Assembly (NCBI RefSeq): GCF_013408525.1
Contig: NZ_JACBZM010000001.1
Location: 3,410,001-3,474,000, forward strand
DNA: 64,000 nucleotides
Direction of reading: 5' to 3'
From: Nocardioides aromaticivorans
Lineage (GTDB): Bacteria > Actinomycetota > Actinomycetes > Propionibacteriales > Nocardioidaceae
Below the pieces are notes generated by a model. That model was not told the origin of the DNA. It did no database searches and saw only the letters and a list, made by a program, of their open reading frames with translations. The stretch's first letter is position 1. Every line of letters starts with the position of its first letter. Below, piece by piece: positions 25,005-33,336 of the stretch. The translations under genes were made by a program, and so were the position numbers.

Positions 25005-25324
25005 TGACCAGCCAGCTGGGCCGAGTTCGGGCACGTGCCAAGGAAGAGGAACGTCGGCGCCAGCTGCTGCGCCGCGCACGGCTGACCGAGATGCTGGTCA
25101 TCAAGGCGCTCAACGCCCTCGCTCAACGCGGTCGCGGCCGCCGCGCGGACGTCGTTGCAGGTGAGGCGTTGCGCGACCTGATCGGCGTCGAGGGCGTCGG
25201 CCTCAAGGAGGCCGTTCGGCTGTGCCGCGGTGAGGTGGACGTAGCTGAGTTCAAGCGACTCAGCGCCCTCGGCTGCCCTCAATCTGCCCTCACCAGCACC
25301 GAAAGCGACCCAAAGAGACCATGA
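25004..25324 (+). CDS. Small basic helical protein of unknown function
   Basis: A 106-residue protein. The N-terminal half is a highly charged helix (RVRARAKEEERRRQLLRRARLTEM). The second half has a helical segment resembling a DNA-binding or S13-like helix-hairpin-helix (LRDLIGVEGVGLKEAVRL). It is the third gene of the excisionase operon. Its last codons are formed by the right arm-type repeat (25273-25297), so the C-terminus may be shaped by the recombination site. No family is recognised. Confidence 0.55.
   Translation: MTSQLGRVRARAKEEERRRQLLRRARLTEMLVIKALNALAQRGRGRRADVVAGEALRDLIGVEGVGLKEAVRLCRGEVDVAEFKRLSALGCPQSALTSTESDPKRP
25273..25297. repeat. Right arm-type repeat of the element
   Basis: Two CTGCCCTCA copies two bases apart followed by CCAGC, matching 17485-17509 with one mismatch, same orientation, about 100 bases inside attR. 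Confidence 0.6.
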
Positions 25325-25397
25325 CGACCGAATCGTGTTTGCGCAGGTCAAGGGCACTCTTGCCCAGAACTGACGACTGTCGAAAGACTCCGGAAAC

Positions 25398-25412
25398 GTT
25401 CCGCTTCAACGT
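25398..25412 (+). repeat. attR core (15-bp direct repeat, right copy)
   Basis: GTTCCGCTTCAACGT followed by CTGA, which would complete the original ychF reading frame (FRFNV, stop). Confidence 0.85.
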
Positions 25413-25457
25413 CTGAGGACCGCCTCTGCCCGGACGTCTGGCCAGCCGCGCGTCAGC

Positions 25458-26657
25458 TCACCGCTCGCGCGAGCGCTGCTCGGCGAGCCAGGTGTGGTTG
25501 CTGATCGCCGCGCCGACCTCGGCGCGGAAGTCGCGACCGGTGCCGTCGCCGCGGCGGTACAGGTCGCGGGCGTGGTACGGCGACTCGGGCTGGTACGGCG
25601 CGCTCATGTGGATCCGCTCGGCGAGCTCGTCGAGGTACTGGTGGCCACGCCTGCGGTAGTCCTCGCGCTCGACGGCGCCCAGCTCGATCAACGCGGAGTC
25701 GTCGATCATCGCGCTGTAGGAGTAGCGCGCGTCCAGGTAGAGGGCGTCGCCCTGGCGGACCAGGAACCAGCCGCCCGGGCGGTGGTCGACGTACTGCATC
25801 GCCTCCCTCGCCTGCTCCTGCCGGGCCCGTGACGCCCACTGCTCGACGGGCGGGATCCGCTCCATCGGCCGCTCCCTGGCCTCGTTCGGTCCGTGGTAGC
25901 CGAAGGTCGGCGGCCCGTCGCGGTGCAGCGTCAGGCAGATGACCCGGTGGCAGTTCCGGCAGGTCAGCTGGCTCTCCACGAGCCTCATCAGCCCCGAGGC
26001 GTGGAGCTCCTCGAGGTCGTCGAGCGGCACCCACGCCGGGTCCTGCTTGACCTGCTCCGCCGCCACGGCGGTCCGCAGCCGCTCCAGGGTCGCAGCCAGG
26101 TCGAGGCCGCCCTGCTCGTCGATCGCGGGCAGCGTGCTGCAGGCCGGGCACTCGTCGGCATCCGGCGGACGCACCCGTCCGGGCTGCCCGGCGGTGACGA
26201 CGATGCTGACGAGGTGCCCGGGCTCCTTCCACGAGCCCTTGTCGCCGGCGTCGCCGAAGCGGAGTTGGGCGAAGCCGGCGCCGACCTTGAAGTACGGGCT
26301 GCGGAACCCGGAGAACTGGGCCTTCAGGCCGAACGCGGTCTCGACCTGCTTCAACGTCGCCGCGTTCGTGAGCCCGTCGACCCACGCCGACAGGTCGACC
26401 ACCCCCGCACCGTCGGAGGGCGGCTTGGCGTGCAGGATCACGGCGAGCACCGCGCCGTCCTGGAGCACGATCTCGCCACCCGAGGCGAAGCGCAGCCTGC
26501 GCACCTCGGTCGCGGGTACGCCGACGCGGTGCTCCGTGACGTGGACGGGATCGTCACCGAAGGCGTGGAGGAGGCGGCGTACCGCGTCGTCGACCTCGGT
26601 GCCGCCGAGGGCGTCGACGAGGAGGGGAAGGCGGCTCCGAGTGGCCCACGGCTGCAT
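25458..26657 (-). CDS. Conserved hypothetical protein with two CxxC pairs
   Basis: A 399-residue soluble protein not assigned to a known enzyme family. The N-terminal 160 residues form a mixed alpha/beta region. Two cysteine pairs, CPAC (170-173) and CRNC (233-236), could share a zinc ion. The C-terminal third is rich in aromatic and charged residues (YVDHRPGGWFLVRQGDALYLDARYSYS). The ATG at 26657 is the first reasonable start. It is the first host gene beyond the island and is divergent from the VOC gene, with about 48 bases between the two starts. Confidence 0.65.
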   Translation of the reverse strand: MQPWATRSRLPLLVDALGGTEVDDAVRRLLHAFGDDPVHVTEHRVGVPATEVRRLRFASGGEIVLQDGAVLAVILHAKPPSDGAGVVDLSAWVDGLTNAATLKQVETAFGLKAQFSGFRSPYFKVGAGFAQLRFGDAGDKGSWKEPGHLVSIVVTAGQPGRVRPPDADECPACSTLPAIDEQGGLDLAATLERLRTAVAAEQVKQDPAWVPLDDLEELHASGLMRLVESQLTCRNCHRVICLTLHRDGPPTFGYHGPNEARERPMERIPPVEQWASRARQEQAREAMQYVDHRPGGWFLVRQGDALYLDARYSYSAMIDDSALIELGAVEREDYRRRGHQYLDELAERIHMSAPYQPESPYHARDLYRRGDGTGRDFRAEVGAAISNHTWLAEQRSRER

Positions 26658-26693
26658 GCAGGAACCGTAGGCCAGCGGGGCCGGGATCGCGGA

Positions 26694-26699
26694 TAGGGT
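26694..26699 (+). promoter_or_regulatory. -10 hexamer TAGGGT of the VOC gene, leaderless layout
   Basis: TAGGGT ends 6 bases before the GTG at 26706. Confidence 0.5.
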
Positions 26700-26705
26700 C
26701 GCCTC

Positions 26706-27338
26706 GTGCCCGTGACCCTATCCGAGCTGCTCGTCGCCGACCCGCCCGAGGCCTGGCGGGCGGCCGGCTTCACCGTCGACGACGACGGGACGTCCCGGGT
26801 CGGGACGGTCCGCATCCGACTGCTCGGCGACGCGGCCGGCAAGGGCGTGATGGGCTGGGCGCTGCGTGGGCTGCCGGAGGAGCGGGCCGACGTCGACGGC
26901 GTACCCACGACCGCGACGGACGAGCCCGCGGCAGAGCCTGCCGGCCACCCCAACGGTACGACGCACATCGACCACGTCGTCCTGCTGGCGCCGGACCTCA
27001 CCCGCACCGTCGCGGCGCTCGGCGGCATCGGCCTCGAGCCGCGCCGTGAGCGTGACGGCGAGCTCGGTGGGGGCCCGGTGCGCCAGGTCTTCTACCGGCT
27101 GGGCGAGGTGATCCTCGAGGTGGTCGGTGCTCAGGGTGCGACGGGCGAGGGCCCGGCCACGATCTGGGGCCTCACCCACACGGTCGCCGACATCGACGCC
27201 GCGGCCGCGCTGCTGGGTGAGCACGCCGCGCCGGTCAAGGACGCCGTCCAGCCGGGACGGCGGATCACGACCCTGCGCACCCGCGAGCTGGGGATGTCGG
27301 TCCGCACGGCGTTGATCTCGCCGCACGTGAAGGACTGA
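26706..27338 (+). CDS. VOC (glyoxalase/dioxygenase-fold) family protein
   Basis: A 210-residue protein. Residues about 80-205 form a vicinal-oxygen-chelate domain (HIDHVVLLAPDLTRTVAALGGIGLEPRRER, then VILEVVGAQ). The first 75 residues are an additional small alpha/beta segment. The His in IDHVV and the Glu in ILEVVG are the usual metal-ligand positions. The substrate is unknown. The GTG start fits the leaderless promoter. It ends 10 bases from the convergent argO-like gene. Confidence 0.8.
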   Translation: MPVTLSELLVADPPEAWRAAGFTVDDDGTSRVGTVRIRLLGDAAGKGVMGWALRGLPEERADVDGVPTTATDEPAAEPAGHPNGTTHIDHVVLLAPDLTRTVAALGGIGLEPRRERDGELGGGPVRQVFYRLGEVILEVVGAQGATGEGPATIWGLTHTVADIDAAAALLGEHAAPVKDAVQPGRRITTLRTRELGMSVRTALISPHVKD

Positions 27339-27348
27339 CCCCGACCGA

Positions 27349-27963
27349 TCACCCCGTCGCGAGCTTCCACGCCACGACGAGCATCGTCACCGCGATCGCG
27401 ACCTCCAGCACCTGCCACGCCCGCGGGCGGGCGAGCAGGGGAGCGAGGAGCCGGGCGCCGAAGCCGAGGCTGCAGAACCACAGCACGCTGCCGAGCGCCG
27501 CCCCGGCGCCGAACCACCAGCGCCCGGCGACCTCGCCGCCGTCGTGGGCGGCCGCGACCGAGCCGATGAGCAGGAGCGTGTCGAGGTAGACGTGCGGGTT
27601 GAGCCAGGTGAGCGCGAAGGTCCGCGCGAGCACGCTGCGCCGGGTCTCGTCGCGGTTGCCGTTCTGGGGCGCCAGCGACTCGGGGTGGAGGGCGCGGCGG
27701 AGCGAGCTGGCGGCGTACCAGACCAGGAAGGCGACGCCGAGCCAGCGGACCACGTCGATCACCCAGCCTGCGTGGTCGACCAGGGTGCCGATACCGGCGA
27801 TGCCGGCGGCGATGAGCACGGCGTCCGAGAGCGCGCAGACGAGGACGACGGCGCCGACGTGCGAGCGGAGCAGGCCCTGCCGCAGGACGAACGCGTTCTG
27901 CGCGCCGATGGCGACGATGAGGGAGAGCGCGGTCAGGAGGCCCGCGACGGCAGGGGCGATCAC
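27349..27963 (-). CDS. argO: LysE/ArgO family amino-acid exporter
   Basis: A 204-residue inner-membrane exporter with six hydrophobic segments, of the basic-amino-acid (Lys/Arg) branch: it starts LTALSLIVAIGAQNAFVLRQGL, the hallmark of LysE/ArgO, and has TWLNPHVYLDTLLLIGS. The GTG at 27963 is the only start giving the complete first helix. It is divergent from an ArgP/LysG-type regulator, the standard arrangement in which excess lysine or arginine induces export. A palindrome between the genes is the likely binding site. Confidence 0.92.
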   Translation of the reverse strand: MIAPAVAGLLTALSLIVAIGAQNAFVLRQGLLRSHVGAVVLVCALSDAVLIAAGIAGIGTLVDHAGWVIDVVRWLGVAFLVWYAASSLRRALHPESLAPQNGNRDETRRSVLARTFALTWLNPHVYLDTLLLIGSVAAAHDGGEVAGRWWFGAGAALGSVLWFCSLGFGARLLAPLLARPRAWQVLEVAIAVTMLVVAWKLATG

Positions 27964-28002
27964 GGCTCGACCGTAGGTGCGTCATCGGATGCAGGCCAGC
28001 GA

Positions 28003-28019
28003 ATCTTCCTAAGGAAGAT
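28003..28019. promoter_or_regulatory. Palindromic operator candidate for the ArgP/LysG-type regulator
   Basis: ATCTTCCTAAGGAAGAT is an exact palindrome of 8-base arms around one central base, midway between argO and the LysR-type gene. LysR-type proteins bind such sites. Confidence 0.55.
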
Positions 28020-28030
28020 GAAGCAGCGCT

Positions 28031-28036
28031 TAACCT
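28031..28036 (+). promoter_or_regulatory. -10 hexamer TAACCT of the ArgP-like gene
   Basis: TAACCT ends 7 bases before the ATG at 28044, a leaderless layout. Confidence 0.45.
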
Positions 28037-28043
28037 GATCAGC

Positions 28044-28925
28044 ATGCGCTTCGACCCCGCCCAGCTGGAGACGCTCGTCGCGATCTCGGAGGAGGGGACC
28101 TTCGAGGCCGCGGCCCGGCGGCTCCACGTCACGCCGAGCGCGGTCAGCCAGCGCGTGCGCGCGCTCGAGCAGGCGGCGGGCCAGGTCCTCGTCGGTCGTA
28201 CGACGCCCGCCACCGTGACCGCGGCAGGGGAGCCGCTCGTCCGGCTGGGCCGGCAGCTGCGCCTGCTCGCGTCCGAGGCCGCTGCCACGCTGGGCGCCGG
28301 TGAGGTGGTCGAGCTCGCCGTCGCGGTCAACGCCGACTCGCTGGCGACCTGGCTGCGCCCGGTGCTGCGCGCCGTGGCGACCCTGCCGGCGGTCGCGCTG
28401 CGGCTGAGGATCGAGGACCAGGGCTACTCGCACGACCTGCTGCGGCGTGGTGACGTGCTCGCCGCGGTCACGGCCGAGGGGGCGCCGGTGCAGGGCTGTG
28501 CGGTCGAGCCGCTGGGCCGGCTGCGCTACACCCCGGCGGCCGCCCCCTGGCTGGTCGACCGGCACCGGCGCGGGCGGTCGGTCGACTGGGCGCGCATCCC
28601 GATGGTCGTGTTCAACGAGAAGGACCACCTCCAGGACGAGGTGCTGGCGGCCCACGGCGCCACCCGGCCGCCGGTCGTGCACCGGGTGCCGAGCACGGCC
28701 GACTTCCACGAGGCGGTCCGCGCGGGGCTCGGCTGGGGCATGATCCCGGCCCCACAGCTGGAGCCCGACCGGGCCGACGGCCTGCTGGTGCGGCTGCCCG
28801 GCGGGCGGCCGGTCGACGTACCCCTCTTCTGGCAGCGGTGGCGCCTCGACAGCCCGGCGCTGGCCGCGCTGTCCGACGAGGTCCGCGCCGCCGCGGCTCT
28901 GGGCCTCGGGCCGCGGCGTCCCTAA
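28044..28925 (+). CDS. argP: ArgP/LysG-type LysR transcriptional regulator
   Basis: A 293-residue LysR-family protein. The N-terminal winged HTH is clear (LETLVAISEEGTFEAAARRLHVTPSAVSQRVRALEQAAGQVLV, residues 8-50). The rest is a periplasmic-binding-protein-like effector domain with the ArgP-typical NADSLATWL and GLGWGMIP. It is known to bind Lys or Arg and activate the divergent exporter. The exporter-regulator pairing here is canonical. Confidence 0.92.
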   Translation: MRFDPAQLETLVAISEEGTFEAAARRLHVTPSAVSQRVRALEQAAGQVLVGRTTPATVTAAGEPLVRLGRQLRLLASEAAATLGAGEVVELAVAVNADSLATWLRPVLRAVATLPAVALRLRIEDQGYSHDLLRRGDVLAAVTAEGAPVQGCAVEPLGRLRYTPAAAPWLVDRHRRGRSVDWARIPMVVFNEKDHLQDEVLAAHGATRPPVVHRVPSTADFHEAVRAGLGWGMIPAPQLEPDRADGLLVRLPGGRPVDVPLFWQRWRLDSPALAALSDEVRAAAALGLGPRRP

Positions 28926-28934
28926 GGTGGCGGC

Positions 28935-29285
28935 ATGGCAAGCGTCGACCTGTTCGCCGGCATCCCCGTCACCGACCACGAGCGTGCGGTCGACTGGTAC
29001 ACGCGGCTCCTCGGCGAGCCGCCGTCCTTCCTGCCCAACGACATCGAGGCGGTGTGGGAGCTCGCGGACCACCGCTACGTCTTCACCGAGCTCCTGCCCG
29101 AGCACGCCGGCCACGCGCGGCACACGCTGTTCGTCGACGACCTCGACGGCTGGGTCGACGCGATCGCGGACCGTGGCATCGAGGCGGCCACGAGCGAGAC
29201 CTACGACAACGGCGTGCGCAAGGTGACCTACCGCGACCCCGACGGCAACGAGATCGGGTTCGGCGGGGAGTCCGCGGCCGCCTGA
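28935..29285 (+). CDS. VOC family protein (glyoxalase/bleomycin-resistance type)
   Basis: A 116-residue single-domain VOC protein. It begins VDLFAGIPVTDHERAVDWYTRLLGEPP, the typical first strand-helix unit, and ends VTYRDPDGNEIGFGG, with the conserved DPDGN turn and metal-ligand Glu. The Phe-rich FTELLPEHAG replaces a usual His ligand, so the metal site may differ. Its TAAGGT -10-like hexamer overlaps the argP stop and ends 6 bases before the ATG. The substrate is unknown. Confidence 0.85.
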   Translation: MASVDLFAGIPVTDHERAVDWYTRLLGEPPSFLPNDIEAVWELADHRYVFTELLPEHAGHARHTLFVDDLDGWVDAIADRGIEAATSETYDNGVRKVTYRDPDGNEIGFGGESAAA

Positions 29286-29304
29286 GCGTGGATGGCGGTC
29301 GGGC

Positions 29305-29664
29305 TCAGGCGCTGCGGGTGGCGCGGTCGTGCGCCTCGCGCACGAGCTCCACCACGGAGCGGCCGATCCGGGTGAGGCCGAGCCGCTTCTGCAGGTCGAT
29401 CCACATGGCCGCGTCCAGCGCGTCGGTCGCCAGTCGGCGCAGCTCGTCGGCATCGAGCTCGCCCGCGTCCCCGTCGCCGGAGTCGAGGGTGGCGCTGAAC
29501 ACCGGCTCCGCCCCGTCGAGGCACCAGGTCCGGACCAGCCCGAAGCGCGGGCCCTCGTGCAGCCAGGCGCCGGCGTCGTCGTACGCGTGCTCGGCGGCGC
29601 TGGTGACGCACCACGGCGGGCAGTCGGGTGCGCTGGTCGTGCGCGACGGGTCGGCCGGGTCCAT
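29305..29664 (-). CDS. DUF6907-like actinobacterial protein
   Basis: A 119-residue small protein with the N-terminal CPPWC motif (about 14-18), a following His (EHAYDD) and acidic C-terminal helices (LDADELRRLATDALDAAMWIDL), the pattern of the DUF6907 family found widely in actinobacteria. Function is unknown; the two cysteines and histidine suggest metal binding. It lies between convergent and divergent neighbours as a single gene. Confidence 0.65.
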   Translation of the reverse strand: MDPADPSRTTSAPDCPPWCVTSAAEHAYDDAGAWLHEGPRFGLVRTWCLDGAEPVFSATLDSGDGDAGELDADELRRLATDALDAAMWIDLQKRLGLTRIGRSVVELVREAHDRATRSA

Positions 29665-29704
29665 GCCTGCCTGATCGGCAGTCCGGAGGCCTTGTTGACC
29701 GCTC

Positions 29705-29710
29705 TAGGGT
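29705..29710 (+). promoter_or_regulatory. -10 hexamer TAGGGT of the SDR gene, leaderless layout
   Basis: TAGGGT ends 6 bases before the ATG at 29717. Confidence 0.5.
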
Positions 29711-29716
29711 CGGGAC

Positions 29717-30706
29717 ATGGGAATCGGCTCGACCCTCGCCAAGGTGGCGGACGCCTCGCTCGACCGGACGGTGCTCCTCGGCTACACGCGGGTGGGCGCC
29801 GGCCTGCGCGCCGCCTGGTGGCCGGCCGACCCCGAGCCGGGCGCGCTCGAGGGGCGCCGGGTCCTCGTCACCGGTGGCACCTCGGGCATCGGCAGGGCTG
29901 CTGCGGTGGGCTACCTACGGCTCGGCGCGACCGTCCACCTCCTGGGGAGGAACCAGGCCAAGGTCGCCGCCACGATCGCCGACCTGCGCTCGGTCGTCCC
30001 GTCCGGAGAGGTGGTGGGGGAGACCTGCGACGTCGGCGACCTCGACGACGTCCGGCAGTGGTCGGCAGGGCTGCTCGCACGGGTGGACCGGCTGGATGCG
30101 GTCCTGCACAACGCCGGCACGATGACCGGTGATCGTCGCGAGACGAGCCCGCAGGGACACGAGCTCACCCTCGCGGTCCACGTGCTCGGACCGCACCTGA
30201 TGACCTCGCTGCTCGGGGCAGCGCTGCTGGCGTCAGAGGCGCCGAGCGTGGTGTGGATGAGCTCGGGCGGCATGTACGGCGCGCGCCTGCACGCCGACGA
30301 CGCCGACGACATCGAGTACCGCACCGGGCCCTACGACGGCGTGCGGGCCTATGCCCGCACCAAGCGGATGCAGGTCGTGCTCGCGCAGGAGTGGGCGCGG
30401 CGCACGGCGGAGCACCCGGTCCTGTTCGCGAGCATGCACCCTGGTTGGGCCGCCACCCCGGGGGTCAGCGAGCACCTCCCGCGCTTCGAGCGGCTGACGC
30501 GTCCGCTCCTCCGCACGCCCGAGGAGGGTGCGGACACCGCCGTGTGGCTGGTGGCGACCCGGCCCGACTCCCGTCCGCCGCACTTCTGGCACGACCGTGC
30601 GCTGCGTCCGGTCGTGTTCCCCGGCCAGCGTCCGCCTTCGGCCGAGGCCGTACGACGGCTGGCCGAGCACGTCACCGACGCGACCGGGGCGCCCTTCGTG
30701 CTGTGA
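29717..30706 (+). CDS. Short-chain dehydrogenase/reductase (DHRS12-like)
   Basis: A 329-residue SDR. After a 50-residue N-terminal extension come the cofactor loop TGGTSGIGR (about 53-61), the NAG motif (HNAGT, about 132) and the catalytic Ser/Tyr/Lys as SSGG then YARTK (about 213-217). The C-terminus continues through HPGWAATPGV, typical of the retinol-dehydrogenase/DHRS12 branch. It is probably NADP-dependent and acts on a lipid carbonyl or alcohol. It is a single gene with a leaderless promoter. Confidence 0.85.
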   Translation: MGIGSTLAKVADASLDRTVLLGYTRVGAGLRAAWWPADPEPGALEGRRVLVTGGTSGIGRAAAVGYLRLGATVHLLGRNQAKVAATIADLRSVVPSGEVVGETCDVGDLDDVRQWSAGLLARVDRLDAVLHNAGTMTGDRRETSPQGHELTLAVHVLGPHLMTSLLGAALLASEAPSVVWMSSGGMYGARLHADDADDIEYRTGPYDGVRAYARTKRMQVVLAQEWARRTAEHPVLFASMHPGWAATPGVSEHLPRFERLTRPLLRTPEEGADTAVWLVATRPDSRPPHFWHDRALRPVVFPGQRPPSAEAVRRLAEHVTDATGAPFVL

Positions 30707-30761
30707 GCAGGCGGCGCGAATCGGCTCGCGCGAGGGCCGCCTGTTGTCGGACAATGCCTGC

Positions 30762-31412
30762 ATGCCGTCGACCAGCCAGCTCGCCGCCTTCGCGGTCGCC
30801 TCGTTCCTGTTCATCCAGGTGCCGGGGCCGAGCCTGCTGTTCACGATCGGCCGCGCGCTGACGGTCGGTCGTCGCGACGCGCTGCTGTCGGTCGTGGGCA
30901 ACGCGCTCGGCCTGGTCGCCCAGGTCGTGCTCGTGGCGGTCGGCCTCGGGGCGGTCGTCGCTGCGTCGGCGACCGCGTTCACCGTGCTCAAGCTCGCGGG
31001 CGCGGCCTATGTCGCCTACCTGGGCATCCAGGCGATCCGGCACCGTGGCGACGCCCGGGCCGCGCTGGCGGCTGCCGACGAGGGCGCCGACGTGTCGCGC
31101 CCGAGCAGCAGCCTCGCGTCGGTGCGCACGGGCTTCCTCGTCGGCGCCACCAACCCCAAGACGATCGTCTTCTTCGTCGCCTTCCTGCCGCAGTTCATCG
31201 ACGACGGGGCCCCTGCCGCGCCGCAGCTGCTCCTCCTCGGCGTCCTGTTCGGCACGATGGCGGTGTGCTCCGACGCCTGCTGGGCGCTGGTCGCCGGCCG
31301 GGCGCGCGACTGGTTCGCCCGCAAGCCGCAGCGCCTCGACGGCCTGGGGGCGGCCGGCGGCGTGATGATGGTCGGCCTCGGCGCCGCGCTGGTGACGACG
31401 AACAACCACTGA
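30762..31412 (+). CDS. LysE/RhtB family translocator
   Basis: A 216-residue exporter of the RhtB branch (homoserine, threonine and related solutes). It has about six membrane helices with FLFIQVPGPSLLFTIGRALTVGRR, GAAYVAYLGIQAIRHR and GFLVGATNPKTIVFFVAFLPQF, all typical. GACAAT ends 6 bases before the ATG at 30762, consistent with a leaderless mRNA. Unlike the argO pair it has no adjacent regulator, so its substrate is unknown. Confidence 0.88.
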   Translation: MPSTSQLAAFAVASFLFIQVPGPSLLFTIGRALTVGRRDALLSVVGNALGLVAQVVLVAVGLGAVVAASATAFTVLKLAGAAYVAYLGIQAIRHRGDARAALAAADEGADVSRPSSSLASVRTGFLVGATNPKTIVFFVAFLPQFIDDGAPAAPQLLLLGVLFGTMAVCSDACWALVAGRARDWFARKPQRLDGLGAAGGVMMVGLGAALVTTNNH

Positions 31413-31481
31413 GCAGGCCGCGCCGCGGGCCCGGAGGCTACTGGCGCGTAACCACGCCGTCGTACCCCTCGTTCTCCCGGT

Positions 31482-33293
31482 GTGAAGCGCGTCACATCAG
31501 CCTTGGTCGCCACCCTCGCCGCGGTGCTCGTCGCCGCCGGCCTGCTCGTCCCGGCGCCGTCGGCGCACGCGGCCGACCCGTTCACCGTCACCACGTTGCA
31601 CTTCAAGGTCGTGGTGGGGCCGGACAACGGCACGACCTGCGACGTCGTGGGCGACGTCTACGTCCCCAACGGTGCGAGCAGCCTCAACCGGGTGCCCGCG
31701 GTGCTGACGACCAACGGCTTCAACGGCTCGAAGAACGACCAGGCCCCCACGGCGAAGGCGCTCGCCTCCCGCGGGTACGCCGTGCTGTCGTACTCGGGCC
31801 TCGGGTTCGGTGGCTCGAGCTGTGTCATCACGCTCGACGACCCCGACGTCGACGGCAAGGCGGCCAGCCAGCTGGTCAGCTATCTCGGCGGCCGCACCGG
31901 CATCGCCTTCCTCGACAAGGAGCACACGCAGCCCGCGCCGGCGCTCACCGTCGTGCAGAAGGACGCCCGCGACCACAAGGGCGTCGCGCGCACCGACGAC
32001 CCGCGCGTCGGGACCTTCGGCGGCTCCTACGGCGGCGGCTTCCAGTTCGCGGTCGCATCCGTGGACGCCCGGGTCGACGCGCTCGTCCCGTTGATCACCT
32101 GGAACGACCTGAGCTACAGCCTCGACCCCAACAACACCGCGCAGACCTCGGGCGTCTCCACCTCGACCCCCGGCGCGGCCAAGCTGATGTGGGCCCTCGG
32201 CTTCTCCGCGACGGGCGCCACCGGCGACGTGCAGAACCAGCAGGTCCCGCCGGACGCGGTGCCGTGCCCCAACTTCGCCGCGTTCGTCTGCCCGGCGCTC
32301 GTCACGGCCGGGACCACCGGCTACCTCCAGCCGGGCGACATCGCCTCGCTGCGGCACGCGTCCGTGGCGTCGTACGTCGCGAAGGTGCGGGTGCCGACCC
32401 TGCTCGTCCAGGGCCAGCGCGACACCCTCTTCAACCTCAACGAGGCCACGGCGACCTACCGCGCGCTGCAGGCGCAGGGCACCGAGACCAAGATGATCTG
32501 GATGCTCGGCGGGCACTCCGGCGCCAGCGCTCCCGGCGAGGTCAGCTGGGACGACCCGTCCGCCGGCTACCTCAGCACCCGGGTGCTGCAGTGGTACGAG
32601 CGCCACCTCAAGGGCAAGGCGGTCAGCACCGGTCCCGAGTTCGCCTACTTCCGCGACTGGGTCGCCTACTCCGGCAACGCCACGCCCGCCTACGCGACGT
32701 CGTCCGCCTTCCCCGTGGGAGTACGACGGACCTGGCGCCTCTCGGGCGCCGGCTCCCTCGTGACCGGTACGACGGCGACCGCTCCGGGCTCGCAGTCGTT
32801 CGTCACGACCGCGGCGGGCCTGCCCACCCGGTTGGACGAGATGGACGTCTTCGGCAGCTTCACCGCCCCGGTGACCGATCTCGTCACCGACCAGCCCGGC
32901 ACCTTCGCGAGCTGGTCGACACCGGCCCTGACGGGTCCGCTGCGGGTCGCGGGCTCGCCGACGGTGCGGATCCAGGTCGGCGCCCCGAGCGCGGCGCTGA
33001 CCCAGGCGCTCGGTCCGGCCGGGCAGCTGGTGCTCTTCGTGAAGGTCGTCGACGTCGCCCCCGACGGCACCGCGCGTCTGATCAACGGGCTCGAGGCGCC
33101 GGTGCGGGTCCCCGACGTCACCAAGCCGTTCACGGTGCAGGTGCCCGCGATCGTGCACGAGTTCGCGGCCGGGCACCGGCTGCGGCTGGTCGTCGCGGGC
33201 GGCTCGGTCAACTACCGCGGTGGCCTGGTGGCGACGCCGGTGTCGATCGCGTCCGGCTCGGCGCAGACGCTCAGCCTGCCGATCGTCCCCTGA
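31482..33293 (+). CDS. Secreted CocE/NonD-type (X-Pro dipeptidyl-peptidase-like) hydrolase
   Basis: A 603-residue exported serine hydrolase. The signal peptide has the basic MKRVTS, a hydrophobic core and a cleavage site after SAHA (about 30). The alpha/beta-hydrolase domain has NGFNGSKND, the nucleophile elbow GGSYGGG, an acid in GQRDTLF and a His in LGGHSG. The C-terminal 200 residues form the jelly-roll (PepX_C) domain. Relatives are acyl-peptide hydrolases, cocaine-esterase-like enzymes and tripeptidyl peptidases. The GTG at 31482 gives the natural signal peptide. The substrate is unknown. Confidence 0.87.
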   Translation: MKRVTSALVATLAAVLVAAGLLVPAPSAHAADPFTVTTLHFKVVVGPDNGTTCDVVGDVYVPNGASSLNRVPAVLTTNGFNGSKNDQAPTAKALASRGYAVLSYSGLGFGGSSCVITLDDPDVDGKAASQLVSYLGGRTGIAFLDKEHTQPAPALTVVQKDARDHKGVARTDDPRVGTFGGSYGGGFQFAVASVDARVDALVPLITWNDLSYSLDPNNTAQTSGVSTSTPGAAKLMWALGFSATGATGDVQNQQVPPDAVPCPNFAAFVCPALVTAGTTGYLQPGDIASLRHASVASYVAKVRVPTLLVQGQRDTLFNLNEATATYRALQAQGTETKMIWMLGGHSGASAPGEVSWDDPSAGYLSTRVLQWYERHLKGKAVSTGPEFAYFRDWVAYSGNATPAYATSSAFPVGVRRTWRLSGAGSLVTGTTATAPGSQSFVTTAAGLPTRLDEMDVFGSFTAPVTDLVTDQPGTFASWSTPALTGPLRVAGSPTVRIQVGAPSAALTQALGPAGQLVLFVKVVDVAPDGTARLINGLEAPVRVPDVTKPFTVQVPAIVHEFAAGHRLRLVVAGGSVNYRGGLVATPVSIASGSAQTLSLPIVP

Positions 33294-33294
33294 C

Positions 33295-33336
33295 CGGTCC
33301 GGGCTGGAGCGGTCCGGGCTGGAGCGGTCAGGGCTG
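33295..33336. repeat. 15-bp tandem repeat between convergent genes
   Basis: CGGTCCGGGCTGGAG occurs twice exactly (33295-33309, 33310-33324), followed by a partial third copy with one change (33325-33336). It fills the gap between the hydrolase stop and the ABC permease stop. Confidence 0.85.
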
